Positions 34,793 through 43,278 of a stretch of DNA of 64,000 nucleotides are shown one piece after another. The stretch's first letter is position 1; every line of letters begins with the position of its first letter. A program made the translations under genes and the position numbers. Origin of the DNA: Methylobacillus flagellatus_A (GTDB taxonomy: Bacteria > Pseudomonadota > Gammaproteobacteria > Burkholderiales > Methylophilaceae); NCBI RefSeq assembly GCF_031344055.1, contig NZ_JADBEN010000001.1; one strand, written 5' to 3'. The notes beneath the pieces were generated by a model that saw only the letters and a list, made by a program, of their open reading frames with translations, was not told the origin of the DNA and searched no databases.

Positions 34793-35296
34793 TCATAAAT
34801 CAGTGGCTAAGGTAAGTTGCAACAAGCCTGTTAATGCGGTTTTGACAGACTGCCTGCGCACGGCTTCCCTGTCGCCGGAAAAGTGGTGGGTGCGGGTGAC
34901 GATGCGGCCGTCGCGGTGGGCCCAGCCGAAGCATACGGTGCCGACCGGCTTTTGCTCGCTTCCGCCGTCCGGCCCGGCGATCCCGGTAATCGACGCGCTG
35001 ATGTCGGCCGTGCTGTAGGCGAGCGCGCCCAGGGCCATCTCCTTGGCGGTTTCCTCGCTGACCGCCCCGTGCTGCCTCAAGGTTTCGCCGCCCACCCCGA
35101 GCATTTGCTGCTTGGCTTCATTGCTGTAGGTGACGAAGCCGCGGTCGAAGCAGGAAGAACTGCCCGGGACGGCCGTCACGCATTGCGCGGCCCAGCCGCC
35201 GGTGCAGGATTCGGCCAGGGCGAGCCTGAAGCCCTGCTTGATCAGGGTGTCGCCCAGCGTGTGCGAAAGGCTTAAAAGCTCTGCATCATCCACCAT
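34793..35296 (-). CDS. pncC: Nicotinamide-nucleotide amidohydrolase PncC (CinA C-terminal)
   Basis: A 167-residue stand-alone CinA C-terminal domain hydrolysing nicotinamide mononucleotide to nicotinate mononucleotide in pyridine nucleotide recycling. Motifs: LALAESCTGGWAAQCVT, FDRGFVTYSNEAKQQMLGV, ITGIAGPDGG and PVGTVCFGW. The ATG at 35296 has AAAGGA 6 nt upstream. It overlaps pgpA by 25 nt. Neighbourhood with recA is the usual one. Confidence 0.93.
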   Translation of the reverse strand: MVDDAELLSLSHTLGDTLIKQGFRLALAESCTGGWAAQCVTAVPGSSSCFDRGFVTYSNEAKQQMLGVGGETLRQHGAVSEETAKEMALGALAYSTADISASITGIAGPDGGSEQKPVGTVCFGWAHRDGRIVTRTHHFSGDREAVRRQSVKTALTGLLQLTLATDL

Positions 35297-35763
35297 TGTG
35301 TTCCTTTCAATACGGCAATTGCATAGATCGCGGCCAGCAGGTCGTCCAGCATCACGCCGAAGCCGCCGTGCACTTGGCGGTCCAGGGTGCGGATCGGGAA
35401 TGGCTTCCAGATGTCGAACAGGCGGAACAAGAGGAAGGCGTACAGCCACCACTTCCATGCCTTGGGCGTGAATTCCAGTACCAGCATGAAGGCCACGATC
35501 TCGTCCCAGACGATGCCGCCATGGTCGTCGACGCCCAGGTTGCGCCCGGTGATGCCGCAGAGCGGGATGCCAACCAGGAACAGGAGCGCCAGGATGGGAA
35601 GGTGGCTCGCCTCGGGCAATAGCATCAGCAAGCCGAACAAGGGCAGGGCGGCCAATGTGCCGCAGGTGCCCGGACCTTTGCGCGCCAGGCCGCTGCCAAA
35701 ACCCAGGGCGAGAAAGTGCGCGGGGTGGCGCAGCAGGAAATGTCGGTCAGGCAAAATGGTCAA
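35272..35763 (-). CDS. pgpA: Phosphatidylglycerophosphatase A
   Basis: A 163-residue integral membrane enzyme removing phosphate from phosphatidylglycerol phosphate. Signatures are FGSGLARKGPGTCGTLAALPLF, DDHGGIVWDEIVAF and FRLFDIWKPFPIRTLDR. I place the start at the TTG at 35763 because AAGGAG lies 7 nt upstream. It overlaps the end of thiL by 17 nt; longer frames (to 35841) run deeper into thiL and have no ribosome site. Translation is likely coupled to thiL. Confidence 0.92.
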   Translation of the reverse strand: MTILPDRHFLLRHPAHFLALGFGSGLARKGPGTCGTLAALPLFGLLMLLPEASHLPILALLFLVGIPLCGITGRNLGVDDHGGIVWDEIVAFMLVLEFTPKAWKWWLYAFLLFRLFDIWKPFPIRTLDRQVHGGFGVMLDDLLAAIYAIAVLKGTQWWMMQSF

Positions 35764-36703
35764 AACCGTGCTCCTTGATGGCGAGAGGCGTATCGTCCAG
35801 GCCTTGGACGACGAGTTGCCGCGTATCTGTGATGCGGCCAATCACGGCCATGTCCAGGCCCAATTGCCGGCCGATGCCAGCAATCTTCTGCCTGTTCTCA
35901 GTCGGGGCGGTAAAACATAACTCATAATCATCGCCGCCGGCCAATATCATTTTCTGTATTGCCTCTTCTCGAGAGTATGCGCTTACAATTTCTGATGTGG
36001 GAATCGCCTTTAGCCACACCTCCGCTCCCACATGCGAGTTCTCCAGAATATGCCCGAGGTCGGCCAGCAGCCCGTCGGAAATATCCAGCGCGCTATGTGC
36101 CAGCCCTCTCAATGCCAATCCCAATGCAACCCTGGGCTCGGGCTGGTGCAAGGCTTTGCTGCAGGCGGCGAGCTCTGCATCGCTGAGCGGATAACGGCCC
36201 TTGATGGCGGCCAAGGCAAGTGCGGCATCGCCCAAGGGGCCCGAGACCCAGATGTCGTCGCCCGCTCGTGCCTGGCTACGCAACAGGGCAGCCCCCGGCG
36301 GCGCTTCGCCCATGATTTGCACATTGATGGTCAACGGCCCGCGCGTGGTGTCGCCGCCGACCAAGGCGATGTCGAACTGCCCGGCACAGGCAAAGAAGCC
36401 TTCGGCAAACCCTGCAACCCAGTTTTCGTCCGCCTCGGGCAAGGCAAGCGACAATGTCGCCCAGCGCGGCTGCGCACCCATGGCCGCCATATCTGAGACG
36501 TTGACTGCCAACGATTTCCACCCGATCAGCCATGGATCGGTATCAGGATAGAAGTGAGTGTTTGCTACCAGCATGTCGGTAGATATGGCGAGTTCCATGC
36601 CGGGGGATACCTTGATCAATGCAGCATCGTCGCCTATGCCCAGCACTGCCGACGGATGGGGGCGCTGGAAATAGCGCCGTATCAGGTCGAATTCCGATGC
36701 CAT
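35747..36703 (-). CDS. thiL: Thiamine-monophosphate kinase
   Basis: A 318-residue PurM-like kinase making thiamine diphosphate from thiamine monophosphate. Starts MASEFDLIRRYFQRP, with GIGDDAALIKVSPGMELAISTDMLVANTHF, the Mg-binding NVSDMAAMGAQPRW and GGDTTRGPLTINVQIMGEAP. It is 3 nt downstream of mog and overlaps pgpA, so it is part of one operon. Confidence 0.96.
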   Translation of the reverse strand: MASEFDLIRRYFQRPHPSAVLGIGDDAALIKVSPGMELAISTDMLVANTHFYPDTDPWLIGWKSLAVNVSDMAAMGAQPRWATLSLALPEADENWVAGFAEGFFACAGQFDIALVGGDTTRGPLTINVQIMGEAPPGAALLRSQARAGDDIWVSGPLGDAALALAAIKGRYPLSDAELAACSKALHQPEPRVALGLALRGLAHSALDISDGLLADLGHILENSHVGAEVWLKAIPTSEIVSAYSREEAIQKMILAGGDDYELCFTAPTENRQKIAGIGRQLGLDMAVIGRITDTRQLVVQGLDDTPLAIKEHGFDHFA

Positions 36704-36706
36704 GGC

Positions 36707-37294
36707 TCAGGCCGGCTTTTGGGCCGACTTTGGACGGAAGGCTTGCACGATATCGGGATTGGTTTCGATATAAGGCGCCTCGATCAGGTCCAGGCAGTAG
36801 GGCACGGCGGCGAAAATACCGTGCACCACGGTGTTGCCGCTTTCGTCCTTCAACCCTTCCAGCGTCTGGGCGATGGCCTTAGGCTGGCCCGGAAGGTTGA
36901 TGATCAGGCAGCGCTTGCGGATCACGGCGACCTGGCGCGAAAGGATCGCGGTCGGCACGAATTGCAGGCTGATCTGGCGCATTTGCTCGCCAAAGCCGGG
37001 CATGACCTTGTCCGCTACCGCCAGGGTGGCTTCCGGCGTCACGTCGCGTACGGCAGGGCCGGTGCCGCCCGTGGTCAGCACCAGGTTGCAGCCTTCGAAG
37101 TCGACCAGGTCGCACAATGTGGATTCAATTTCCTCCTGCTCGTCAGGAATCATGCGCAACGCGCTTTCCCAAGGGGTGGCGAGCGCGCGGCCAAGCCATT
37201 CCTGCAGGGAAGGGATGCCCTTGTCTTCGTATACGCCGGTGAAGGCACGGTCGCTGATGGAAACCAGCCCGATACGGATAGTGTCTGTTGCCAT
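36707..37294 (-). CDS. mog: Molybdopterin adenylyltransferase
   Basis: A 195-residue MoeA/Mog-fold enzyme that adenylates molybdopterin before molybdenum insertion. Motifs: IGLVSISDRAFTGVYEDKG, LVLTTGGTGPAVRDVTPEAT and CLIINLPGQPKAIAQTLEGL. It begins the minus-strand cluster that continues through thiL, pgpA, pncC, recA, recX and alaS. Confidence 0.93.
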   Translation of the reverse strand: MATDTIRIGLVSISDRAFTGVYEDKGIPSLQEWLGRALATPWESALRMIPDEQEEIESTLCDLVDFEGCNLVLTTGGTGPAVRDVTPEATLAVADKVMPGFGEQMRQISLQFVPTAILSRQVAVIRKRCLIINLPGQPKAIAQTLEGLKDESGNTVVHGIFAAVPYCLDLIEAPYIETNPDIVQAFRPKSAQKPA

Positions 37295-37407
37295 GGTTAT
37301 GCTTCTGGGGATTTAAGTCATAATGATCCCGGCATAATTGTGTGCCGGGAATGAAAAAACGTGGTTTCATCATACCATTGTCACCAGGAAAAACGAGTGG
37401 AGGGGAT

Positions 37408-38166
37408 ATGCGCCCATATTTCATAATGCTGTTGCTTGTCATGCTGGCGGCCTGTAGCAAGCCGGTGGTCAAGGAGACCATGCCGGAAAAGCCGGTGGCG
37501 CCTGAGCCTGTGGTGGAGGTGCCGCAAGAGGAAAACCTGTATACCCAGCACTATGTGGCGCGCCAGCTGCACGGCGTCAAGCTCAGCCCGGGCTCGGCCG
37601 AACCCACTATCTACAAGGGCGTGAGGGAGACCGACGATTACCAGCGCATGCTGAATGACGGTTATGAAATGCTCGGCTACTCGAGCTTCGAGGCCGGCGA
37701 CGTGCCGCCTTCGCGCGCGGTGGCCCATGCCTCCAAGGTGCAGGCGGATGCCGTGGTGGTGTATACGAAACTGATTGCGGCGCCGACGGCCGCCATGAGG
37801 ATGCAGAAAATCAAGGAGCAGGCGAAGACGCAGGCAAGCGCAGGCGGCAGCGGGGAGTTCTACAGTTATTTTGCAACCTACTGGGCCAAGCTGGCGCCGC
37901 CTGCGCTGGGCGTGCACGTGATGCAGCGCAGCAAGGATGATCCCGGGCCTGGCGTGACCGTCCTGGCGGTGATTACCGGCTCTCCCGCAGCGCAGGCGGG
38001 GGTGGCGGTCGGCGACGTATTGCTCAGCCTGGGGGGAGAAGCGCTTTCTTCCGCCCAGGTGCTGCAGCAAGCGACGCACCGTCATGCCGGGCAGGAGGTG
38101 GAGTTGGTATTGCGCCGGGTAAACGCCGAGAAGCGATTGCGCGTGACGCTGGGCGCGGCGTTATAG
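37408..38166 (+). CDS. PDZ-domain lipoprotein
   Basis: A 252-residue lipoprotein. Signal MRPYFIMLLLVMLAAC has lipobox LAAC, so Cys16 is lipidated. A Pro/Glu linker follows. The middle (about 35-165) resembles proteins of the heat-shock-lipoprotein kind, with TIYKGVRETDDYQRMLNDGYEMLGYSSFE. The C-terminal PDZ domain (about 180-250) reads GVTVLAVITGSPAAQAGVAVGDVLLSLGG. No protease domain is present. The start is fixed by GGAGGGG just before the ATG at 37408. Role unknown; PDZ suggests binding of C-terminal peptides at the envelope. Confidence 0.82.
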   Translation: MRPYFIMLLLVMLAACSKPVVKETMPEKPVAPEPVVEVPQEENLYTQHYVARQLHGVKLSPGSAEPTIYKGVRETDDYQRMLNDGYEMLGYSSFEAGDVPPSRAVAHASKVQADAVVVYTKLIAAPTAAMRMQKIKEQAKTQASAGGSGEFYSYFATYWAKLAPPALGVHVMQRSKDDPGPGVTVLAVITGSPAAQAGVAVGDVLLSLGGEALSSAQVLQQATHRHAGQEVELVLRRVNAEKRLRVTLGAAL

Positions 38167-38245
38167 TAGACAATATCTCTAGCAGAACGCTTTACGATAA
38201 GAAAAGCATCTTCAACCAGACCATAAAAACATTACCGATAGAAAT

Positions 38246-40294
38246 ATGCTGATGGAACATATCCTGCGCGATTACGCACGACACAATACCAATGCCGCCC
38301 GCTTGCTTGCCGACCTGGTGGCGGAAATCCGACCGCGGCAGAACAGCGATACCGGCCATGCGGCCCACGCAGTGCAGGCGCTTTGCCATGTATTGAACAG
38401 CGACCCTGGGAAGGCCCAGGTGCTGAGGGATGCCATCGTGAGCCTGCTGGTGGGACGGAAGCCCATATCGCTGTACGTGGATTCCGGCATCCAGCCTAAC
38501 AGCGGTTTCTTTACCGAATTGTCGCGGCGCATCGGGCACAAGATACTCCCGGACGCCATCAACCCGGCCTATCTCAAGGACTTGTTCGGGCAGATATTCC
38601 CGAAGGGCGGAGACGAGACGTGGGTGGCCGCGGTGCCGGATGACGTCTGGCTGCAGCTCGTGCATGCCTTGCGTTTTCACGAGGTGCCCGCGGACAAGGT
38701 GGCGGAATGCCAGAAGAGCCTGCTGGATGCGGCGCAGGTATTGTCCTACCGCCTGGCGGCTTCCGGCCTGGAACCGGAGCTGATCCGCAACCATCCCGAG
38801 ATCGAATACCACGATTCGCCCTTCATCACCCAGAGCGTCGAGTTGCAGGCCTTGCTCGCCATGCCCCTGGAACAGCAGCACGATGTCGGGCATATCCTCG
38901 TGATGCTGGACCAGTGCCGGGAGGTGATCGCCAAAATCCGGCGCAACAGCTCGCAAACCGGGACCAGCGTGCACCTCACCTTCCTGCTGCAGCGCATGAG
39001 CCAGCAGGTCCGGCGCCTCGAGAGCCTGCTGGGCATCATCAAGCTGGTGCGCAGCGATGCGGATGCCGGGACGGCGATGGTGCAATTGTTCAAGACGCTG
39101 GTTTCCGCGGAACGGCACAAGAACGACGTGCGGCAGCATTTCCGCGAGAACGTCGAGCTGATGGCCTTGCGCGTCACGGAGAATGCCAGCCGCACCGGCG
39201 AGCATTACATCACTGAAACGCGCAGCGAGTATTTCGGCTTGATGCGCTCCGCCATGGGCGCAGGCGTGATCATTGCGCTCATGACCATGCTCAAGATCAT
39301 CGCGGCCAAGCACCATTACGCGCCGCTGACCGAGGCGATCCTGTTCAGCCTCAATTACGGCCTGGGTTTCGCGCTGATCCATATCCTGCATTTCACGGTG
39401 GCGACCAAGCAGCCGGCAATGACGGCGGCCGCGATTGCCGCGAGCATCGACGCGAGCGACCGCAAGAACAAGAACCTCGACAAGCTGGTCACCATCATCG
39501 CGCAGACTTTCCGCAGCCAGACCATCGCCATTCTCGGCAACGTCATGATGGCGGTGCCCGTGGCGATGCTGGTTGGCTGGCTGATCCTGAGCGTGACGGG
39601 GCAGCATTTCATCACGCCGGAAAAAGCCCATGCGTTATTGGATGCAAACGACCCGTTCCACAGCGGCGCGGTGTTCTATGCCGCGATTGCCGGGGTGTGC
39701 CTGTTCCTCTCAGGCCTGATTGCGGGCTACCACGACAACCTGGCGGTCTATAACAAGATTCCGCAGCGCCTGCGGGCGCTGGGCTGGCTGGAGTGGCTGC
39801 TGGGCCCGTCGCGCCTGGACCGCGTGGCGCGCTATGTCGAGAATAACCTCGGGGCGCTGGCTGGGAATTTCTATTTCGGCTGCCTGTTGGGCGGGATGTC
39901 CGGCCTGGGCGTGCTGCTTGGCCTGCCCATCGATATCCGCCACATTGCGTTTGCGTCGGCGTTTACCGGCTATTCCTTCGTCGCGCTGGATTTTCTGTTT
40001 TCCTGGCAGGTATTGGTGACGGCCATCCTGGGCATCTGGCTGATCGGCACCACCAACCTGGTGGTGAGTTTCAGCCTGGCCCTGTACGTGGCAATGAAGT
40101 CGCGCAAGGTGACGTTTGCCCAGTGGCGCTTGCTGCTGAAGACATTGGCCAAGCGCTTCATCCAGAACCCGGCCTTGTTCCTGTTGCCCCCCAAGCGCGA
40201 CACCGGGGTGGAGGTGGAAGATCTTGAGCGCGCGGCGGACGAGCATGCTCATGTCCAAGCCCATGCTGGCGATAAGCCGCCGCCAGCGCATTGA
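38246..40294 (+). CDS. Gcr-like protein (COG4389, annotated 'site-specific recombinase')
   Basis: A 682-residue protein. The N-terminal half (1-320) is helical and soluble; the C-terminal half has about seven hydrophobic helices, and an XX-EEL-like tail is acidic. The whole is typical of COG4389, named after gonococcal Gcr. The membrane-spanning half and the lack of a tyrosine- or serine-recombinase catalytic motif argue that the 'recombinase' label is wrong; function is unknown. It is convergent with mrpG, with 6 nt between stop codons. Confidence 0.8.
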   Translation: MLMEHILRDYARHNTNAARLLADLVAEIRPRQNSDTGHAAHAVQALCHVLNSDPGKAQVLRDAIVSLLVGRKPISLYVDSGIQPNSGFFTELSRRIGHKILPDAINPAYLKDLFGQIFPKGGDETWVAAVPDDVWLQLVHALRFHEVPADKVAECQKSLLDAAQVLSYRLAASGLEPELIRNHPEIEYHDSPFITQSVELQALLAMPLEQQHDVGHILVMLDQCREVIAKIRRNSSQTGTSVHLTFLLQRMSQQVRRLESLLGIIKLVRSDADAGTAMVQLFKTLVSAERHKNDVRQHFRENVELMALRVTENASRTGEHYITETRSEYFGLMRSAMGAGVIIALMTMLKIIAAKHHYAPLTEAILFSLNYGLGFALIHILHFTVATKQPAMTAAAIAASIDASDRKNKNLDKLVTIIAQTFRSQTIAILGNVMMAVPVAMLVGWLILSVTGQHFITPEKAHALLDANDPFHSGAVFYAAIAGVCLFLSGLIAGYHDNLAVYNKIPQRLRALGWLEWLLGPSRLDRVARYVENNLGALAGNFYFGCLLGGMSGLGVLLGLPIDIRHIAFASAFTGYSFVALDFLFSWQVLVTAILGIWLIGTTNLVVSFSLALYVAMKSRKVTFAQWRLLLKTLAKRFIQNPALFLLPPKRDTGVEVEDLERAADEHAHVQAHAGDKPPPAH

Positions 40295-40300
40295 GGCGGG

Positions 40301-40669
40301 CTAATCCAGCGTCTGGTAGGGCTTGTGCTGGCTGTTCTTGCGCGCAATGGCCTCGTCCGGCAAGGGCACCAGCGATTCCACCTTGAGGTGCAGCGCCGAT
40401 TTTGCCAGCAAGTGCGCGCTGATCGGCGCAGTGATGAACAGGAACAGGGTGATCAGCACTTCGTGCAGGCTGACGCCGTCGCCCTGCACGCTGAAGAAAA
40501 TGGACGAAGCGATCAACAGGCTGCCGACGCCCAGCGTCGTGCCCTTGGTCGGCCCGTGCAGCCGCGTGTAGAAGTCGCGCAGTCGCGCCAGCCCGAGCGA
40601 GCCGATGAAGGTGAGCAATGCGCCGGTGACGATCAGCAGCGAAAGCAGGATTTCCAGCACGATGTTCAT
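40301..40669 (-). CDS. mrpG: Na+/H+ antiporter subunit G
   Basis: A 122-residue membrane protein with three TM helices (VLEILLSLLIVTGALLTFIGSLG first). The GLARLRDFYTRLHGPTKGTTLG motif identifies MrpG/PhaG. It is the last gene of the mrp operon; its ATG overlaps the mrpF stop (ATGA). Confidence 0.93.
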   Translation of the reverse strand: MNIVLEILLSLLIVTGALLTFIGSLGLARLRDFYTRLHGPTKGTTLGVGSLLIASSIFFSVQGDGVSLHEVLITLFLFITAPISAHLLAKSALHLKVESLVPLPDEAIARKNSQHKPYQTLD

Positions 40670-40935
40670 TCGATGATGTCCCCCCGCAGCAGGTATTTGC
40701 ACATGGCGATGGTGCCGATGAAGCCCATGAGTGCGATGAGCAATGCCGCCTCGAAGTACACCATGCTCTTGATGTGGATGCCGAACACCACTAGCAGCGC
40801 AATGGTGTTGATATAGAGCGTGTCCAGCGCCAGGATGCGGTCGGGCGCGCTTGGCCCCTTGAGCAGGCGCCAGGCGTTCAGCGCCAGCGCGGCTGAGACC
40901 AGCACGAATGCAATGTGGATGGCGATTTCTATCAT
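40666..40935 (-). CDS. mrpF: Na+/H+ antiporter subunit F
   Basis: An 89-residue protein with three TM helices. Motif RLLKGPSAPDRILALDTLYIN is diagnostic of MrpF/PhaF. It overlaps mrpE and mrpG by 4 nt each (ATGA junctions). Confidence 0.93.
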   Translation of the reverse strand: MIEIAIHIAFVLVSAALALNAWRLLKGPSAPDRILALDTLYINTIALLVVFGIHIKSMVYFEAALLIALMGFIGTIAMCKYLLRGDIIE

Positions 40936-41420
40936 TCCTCGAAAATCTCCTTCAGTGGCAGTTCGTAACGTGTTTTGATGGTGTGGATGAAGGCGTCGAT
41001 GTCATCGACGTCTATCGTGTGCACCAGAATACTTTTGCGGTCGGGCGCAAGCAGTGCCGAGAGCGAGCCCGGAGTGAGGCAGGTAGTGTTCGCCAGGATG
41101 CTCATCGCGAAATCGGAATCGAGGTCGATCGGCACGACGATGAACGCTGGCCGCAGTTTCTCGGGCTTGCCCAGGATGCGCATGGCGACGATGAAGTTGG
41201 CCTCGATGATGTCGTATAGCAGGATACCGCTGAATTTCAGCAGGGTGAGCGGCTTGTGCACCTTGAGCTTGTCGGGCCAGAACTGCAGGGCAAAGAACGG
41301 GATGGCCCAGCCCAGCAACAGGCCCAAGGCGATCTGCCCCGGGTCTATGCTGTTGTTCAGCAGCAGCCAGATGACGCCCAGGATGACGGTCAGCAGCGGG
41401 TGGGGCAGGAAGCGTTGCAT
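40932..41420 (-). CDS. mrpE: Na+/H+ antiporter subunit E
   Basis: A 162-residue protein with two to three N-terminal TM helices and a cytoplasmic C-terminal domain (ANTTCLTPGSLSALLAPDRKSILVHTIDVDD), matching MrpE/PhaE. The ATG at 41420 shares a base with the mrpD stop (TAATG). Longer frames lie inside mrpD. Confidence 0.93.
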   Translation of the reverse strand: MQRFLPHPLLTVILGVIWLLLNNSIDPGQIALGLLLGWAIPFFALQFWPDKLKVHKPLTLLKFSGILLYDIIEANFIVAMRILGKPEKLRPAFIVVPIDLDSDFAMSILANTTCLTPGSLSALLAPDRKSILVHTIDVDDIDAFIHTIKTRYELPLKEIFEE

Positions 41421-42952
41421 TACTGTTCTACCTTTCCGAGGACGGCGTGGATGTAGGACGGCGTATCCAGCAGCTGGCTGGCCGTGTCCAGGCAGTAGCT
41501 GTTGATGGGGCCGGCCCAGAATGTCATGAGCACGCATAGTGACAACAGCGACAGGATGGGGAGCAGCTCGCGCACGCGCAACGGCTCGGGCTCGCCCTGC
41601 TTGATGTAGGTGTTGGTCGAGGTATCGACCGCATGGGCTTCAAAGAAGAACAGGGTGCCGGTGCGCGCCATGGCAATCACGGTCAACAGGCCGTTGGCCA
41701 GTATGATCGCCATGATATAGGGCAATGCTGGATGTTCCAGCGCCGCGCGCAGCAGCATGAACTTGCCGATGAAGCCCGAGAGCGGCGGCAGGCCGGAGGC
41801 AATGATGGCCAGGATGAAGAAGGTGGCGCCGAGGAATTTTTGCCTGGTGATCACCAGCCCGGCTTCCAGCCGGTCTTCCATCTGGTCGCGGCGCTGCACG
41901 ATCAGGTCGGCAAGCAGGAACAGCGCGGCGGCGGCAAACGTGGTGTGCGGCAGGTAGTACAGCCCGGCCGCGATCCCGGCTGGGGATTCGAGGCTGAAAC
42001 CCGTCAACAGGGTGCCTGCGGAAATCACGACCAGATAGGCGACTTGCTGGCGCAGCCGCTTGCTGCCGAGCAGGCCGAAGCTGCCGATGACGATGGTGGC
42101 GAGCGCCATGCCCAGAAGCCAGCCGTCCAGCAGGTTGGCGAACGGGCCGGCTTCATTGCCGAATACCAGGGTGTAGACGCGCAGGATGCTGTAGGCGCCC
42201 ACCTTGGTCATGATGGCGAACAGGGCGGCAGCGGGAGCGCTGGTCTGCGAGTAGGCCGAAGGCAGCCAGAGATAGAGCGGCAACAATGCCGCCTTGAGGG
42301 CGAACACCACAAACAGGAGCAAGGCTGCAGCCTTGACCAGGCCGACATTGTCCGCGCTGACATGAACAACCTTGACCGCCATGTCTGCCATGTTGAGCGT
42401 GCCGAGAATGCCGTAGAGGACGCCGACGGCAAACAGGAACAGCGAGGAGCCGACCACATTGATGACGACGAAGTGCAGGCCGGAGCGGATGCGTTTGCGG
42501 CCGCCCCCGTGCAGCAACAGGCTGTATGAGGCCAGCAGCAGCACTTCGAAGAACACGAACAGGTTGAACAGGTCGGCCGTGAGGAAGGCGCCGTTGAGCC
42601 CGAACAATTGCAGCTGGAACAGGATATGGAACTGGCGGCCCTGCCTGTCGGTGCCGCGCATGCCATACACCAGCGCGAACAGCGAGAGCAGGGAGGTGGT
42701 AAGCACCAGCAGTGCGGCGAGCCTGTCGGCCATGAGGACGATGCCGAACGGGGCTGGCCAGTTGCTCAACGAATAGACCAGGATGCTGCCATCGCTGACC
42801 GTGCACAGCAGCTTGGCGGCGACCGCAATCAACGCGATGCTGCTGATGCCGGAAATGGCGCGCTTGACGTAGATGCGCTGCTCGCGCAGCAATAGCAGGA
42901 AAATGCCGGTAAACAGCGGCAGCAGCAAGGGAACGATGGCAAGGTGGCTCAA
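41420..42952 (-). CDS. mrpD: Na+/H+ antiporter subunit D
   Basis: A 510-residue proton-pumping-type membrane subunit related to NuoM/N, with about 14 TM helices. Motifs include LFNLFVFFEVLLLASYSLLLHG (Glu in TM5), LKAALLPLYLWLPSAYSQTSAP and GKFMLLRAAL. It overlaps mrpC by 4 nt (ATGA). Confidence 0.95.
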   Translation of the reverse strand: MSHLAIVPLLLPLFTGIFLLLLREQRIYVKRAISGISSIALIAVAAKLLCTVSDGSILVYSLSNWPAPFGIVLMADRLAALLVLTTSLLSLFALVYGMRGTDRQGRQFHILFQLQLFGLNGAFLTADLFNLFVFFEVLLLASYSLLLHGGGRKRIRSGLHFVVINVVGSSLFLFAVGVLYGILGTLNMADMAVKVVHVSADNVGLVKAAALLLFVVFALKAALLPLYLWLPSAYSQTSAPAAALFAIMTKVGAYSILRVYTLVFGNEAGPFANLLDGWLLGMALATIVIGSFGLLGSKRLRQQVAYLVVISAGTLLTGFSLESPAGIAAGLYYLPHTTFAAAALFLLADLIVQRRDQMEDRLEAGLVITRQKFLGATFFILAIIASGLPPLSGFIGKFMLLRAALEHPALPYIMAIILANGLLTVIAMARTGTLFFFEAHAVDTSTNTYIKQGEPEPLRVRELLPILSLLSLCVLMTFWAGPINSYCLDTASQLLDTPSYIHAVLGKVEQ

Positions 42953-43278
42953 CGGACTTCCTTTCCGTCAACGTGGTCGTTTCCCATTTCGGTACGCGCC
43001 TTGAGCGCCAGCACGATGATGTAGGCGGTCATCGCGAAGCTGATGACGATGGCGGTCAGCACCAGCGCTTGCGGCAAGGGGTCGGCGTAACTGCCGGCCT
43101 GCTCGCTGATGATGGGCGGCTTGCCGATGACCAGCCGCCCCATCATGAACAGGAACAGGTTGACGGCATAGGACAGCAAGGTCAGGCCGAGCACGACGGG
43201 AAAGGTGTGGCTGCGCAGGCAGAGATAGACGCCCCCTGCGGTGAGTATGCCGATCAGGATGGAGATCAACGCTTCCAT
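42949..43278 (-). CDS. mrpC: Na+/H+ antiporter subunit C
   Basis: A 109-residue NuoK-like protein with three TM helices (SILIGILTAGGVYLCL, VVLGLTLLSYAVNLFLF and ALVLTAIVISFAMTAYIIVL). The DPLPQALVLTAIVI segment is diagnostic of MrpC/MnhC. The start lies 13 nt inside mrpAB. Confidence 0.95.
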   Translation of the reverse strand: MEALISILIGILTAGGVYLCLRSHTFPVVLGLTLLSYAVNLFLFMMGRLVIGKPPIISEQAGSYADPLPQALVLTAIVISFAMTAYIIVLALKARTEMGNDHVDGKEVR

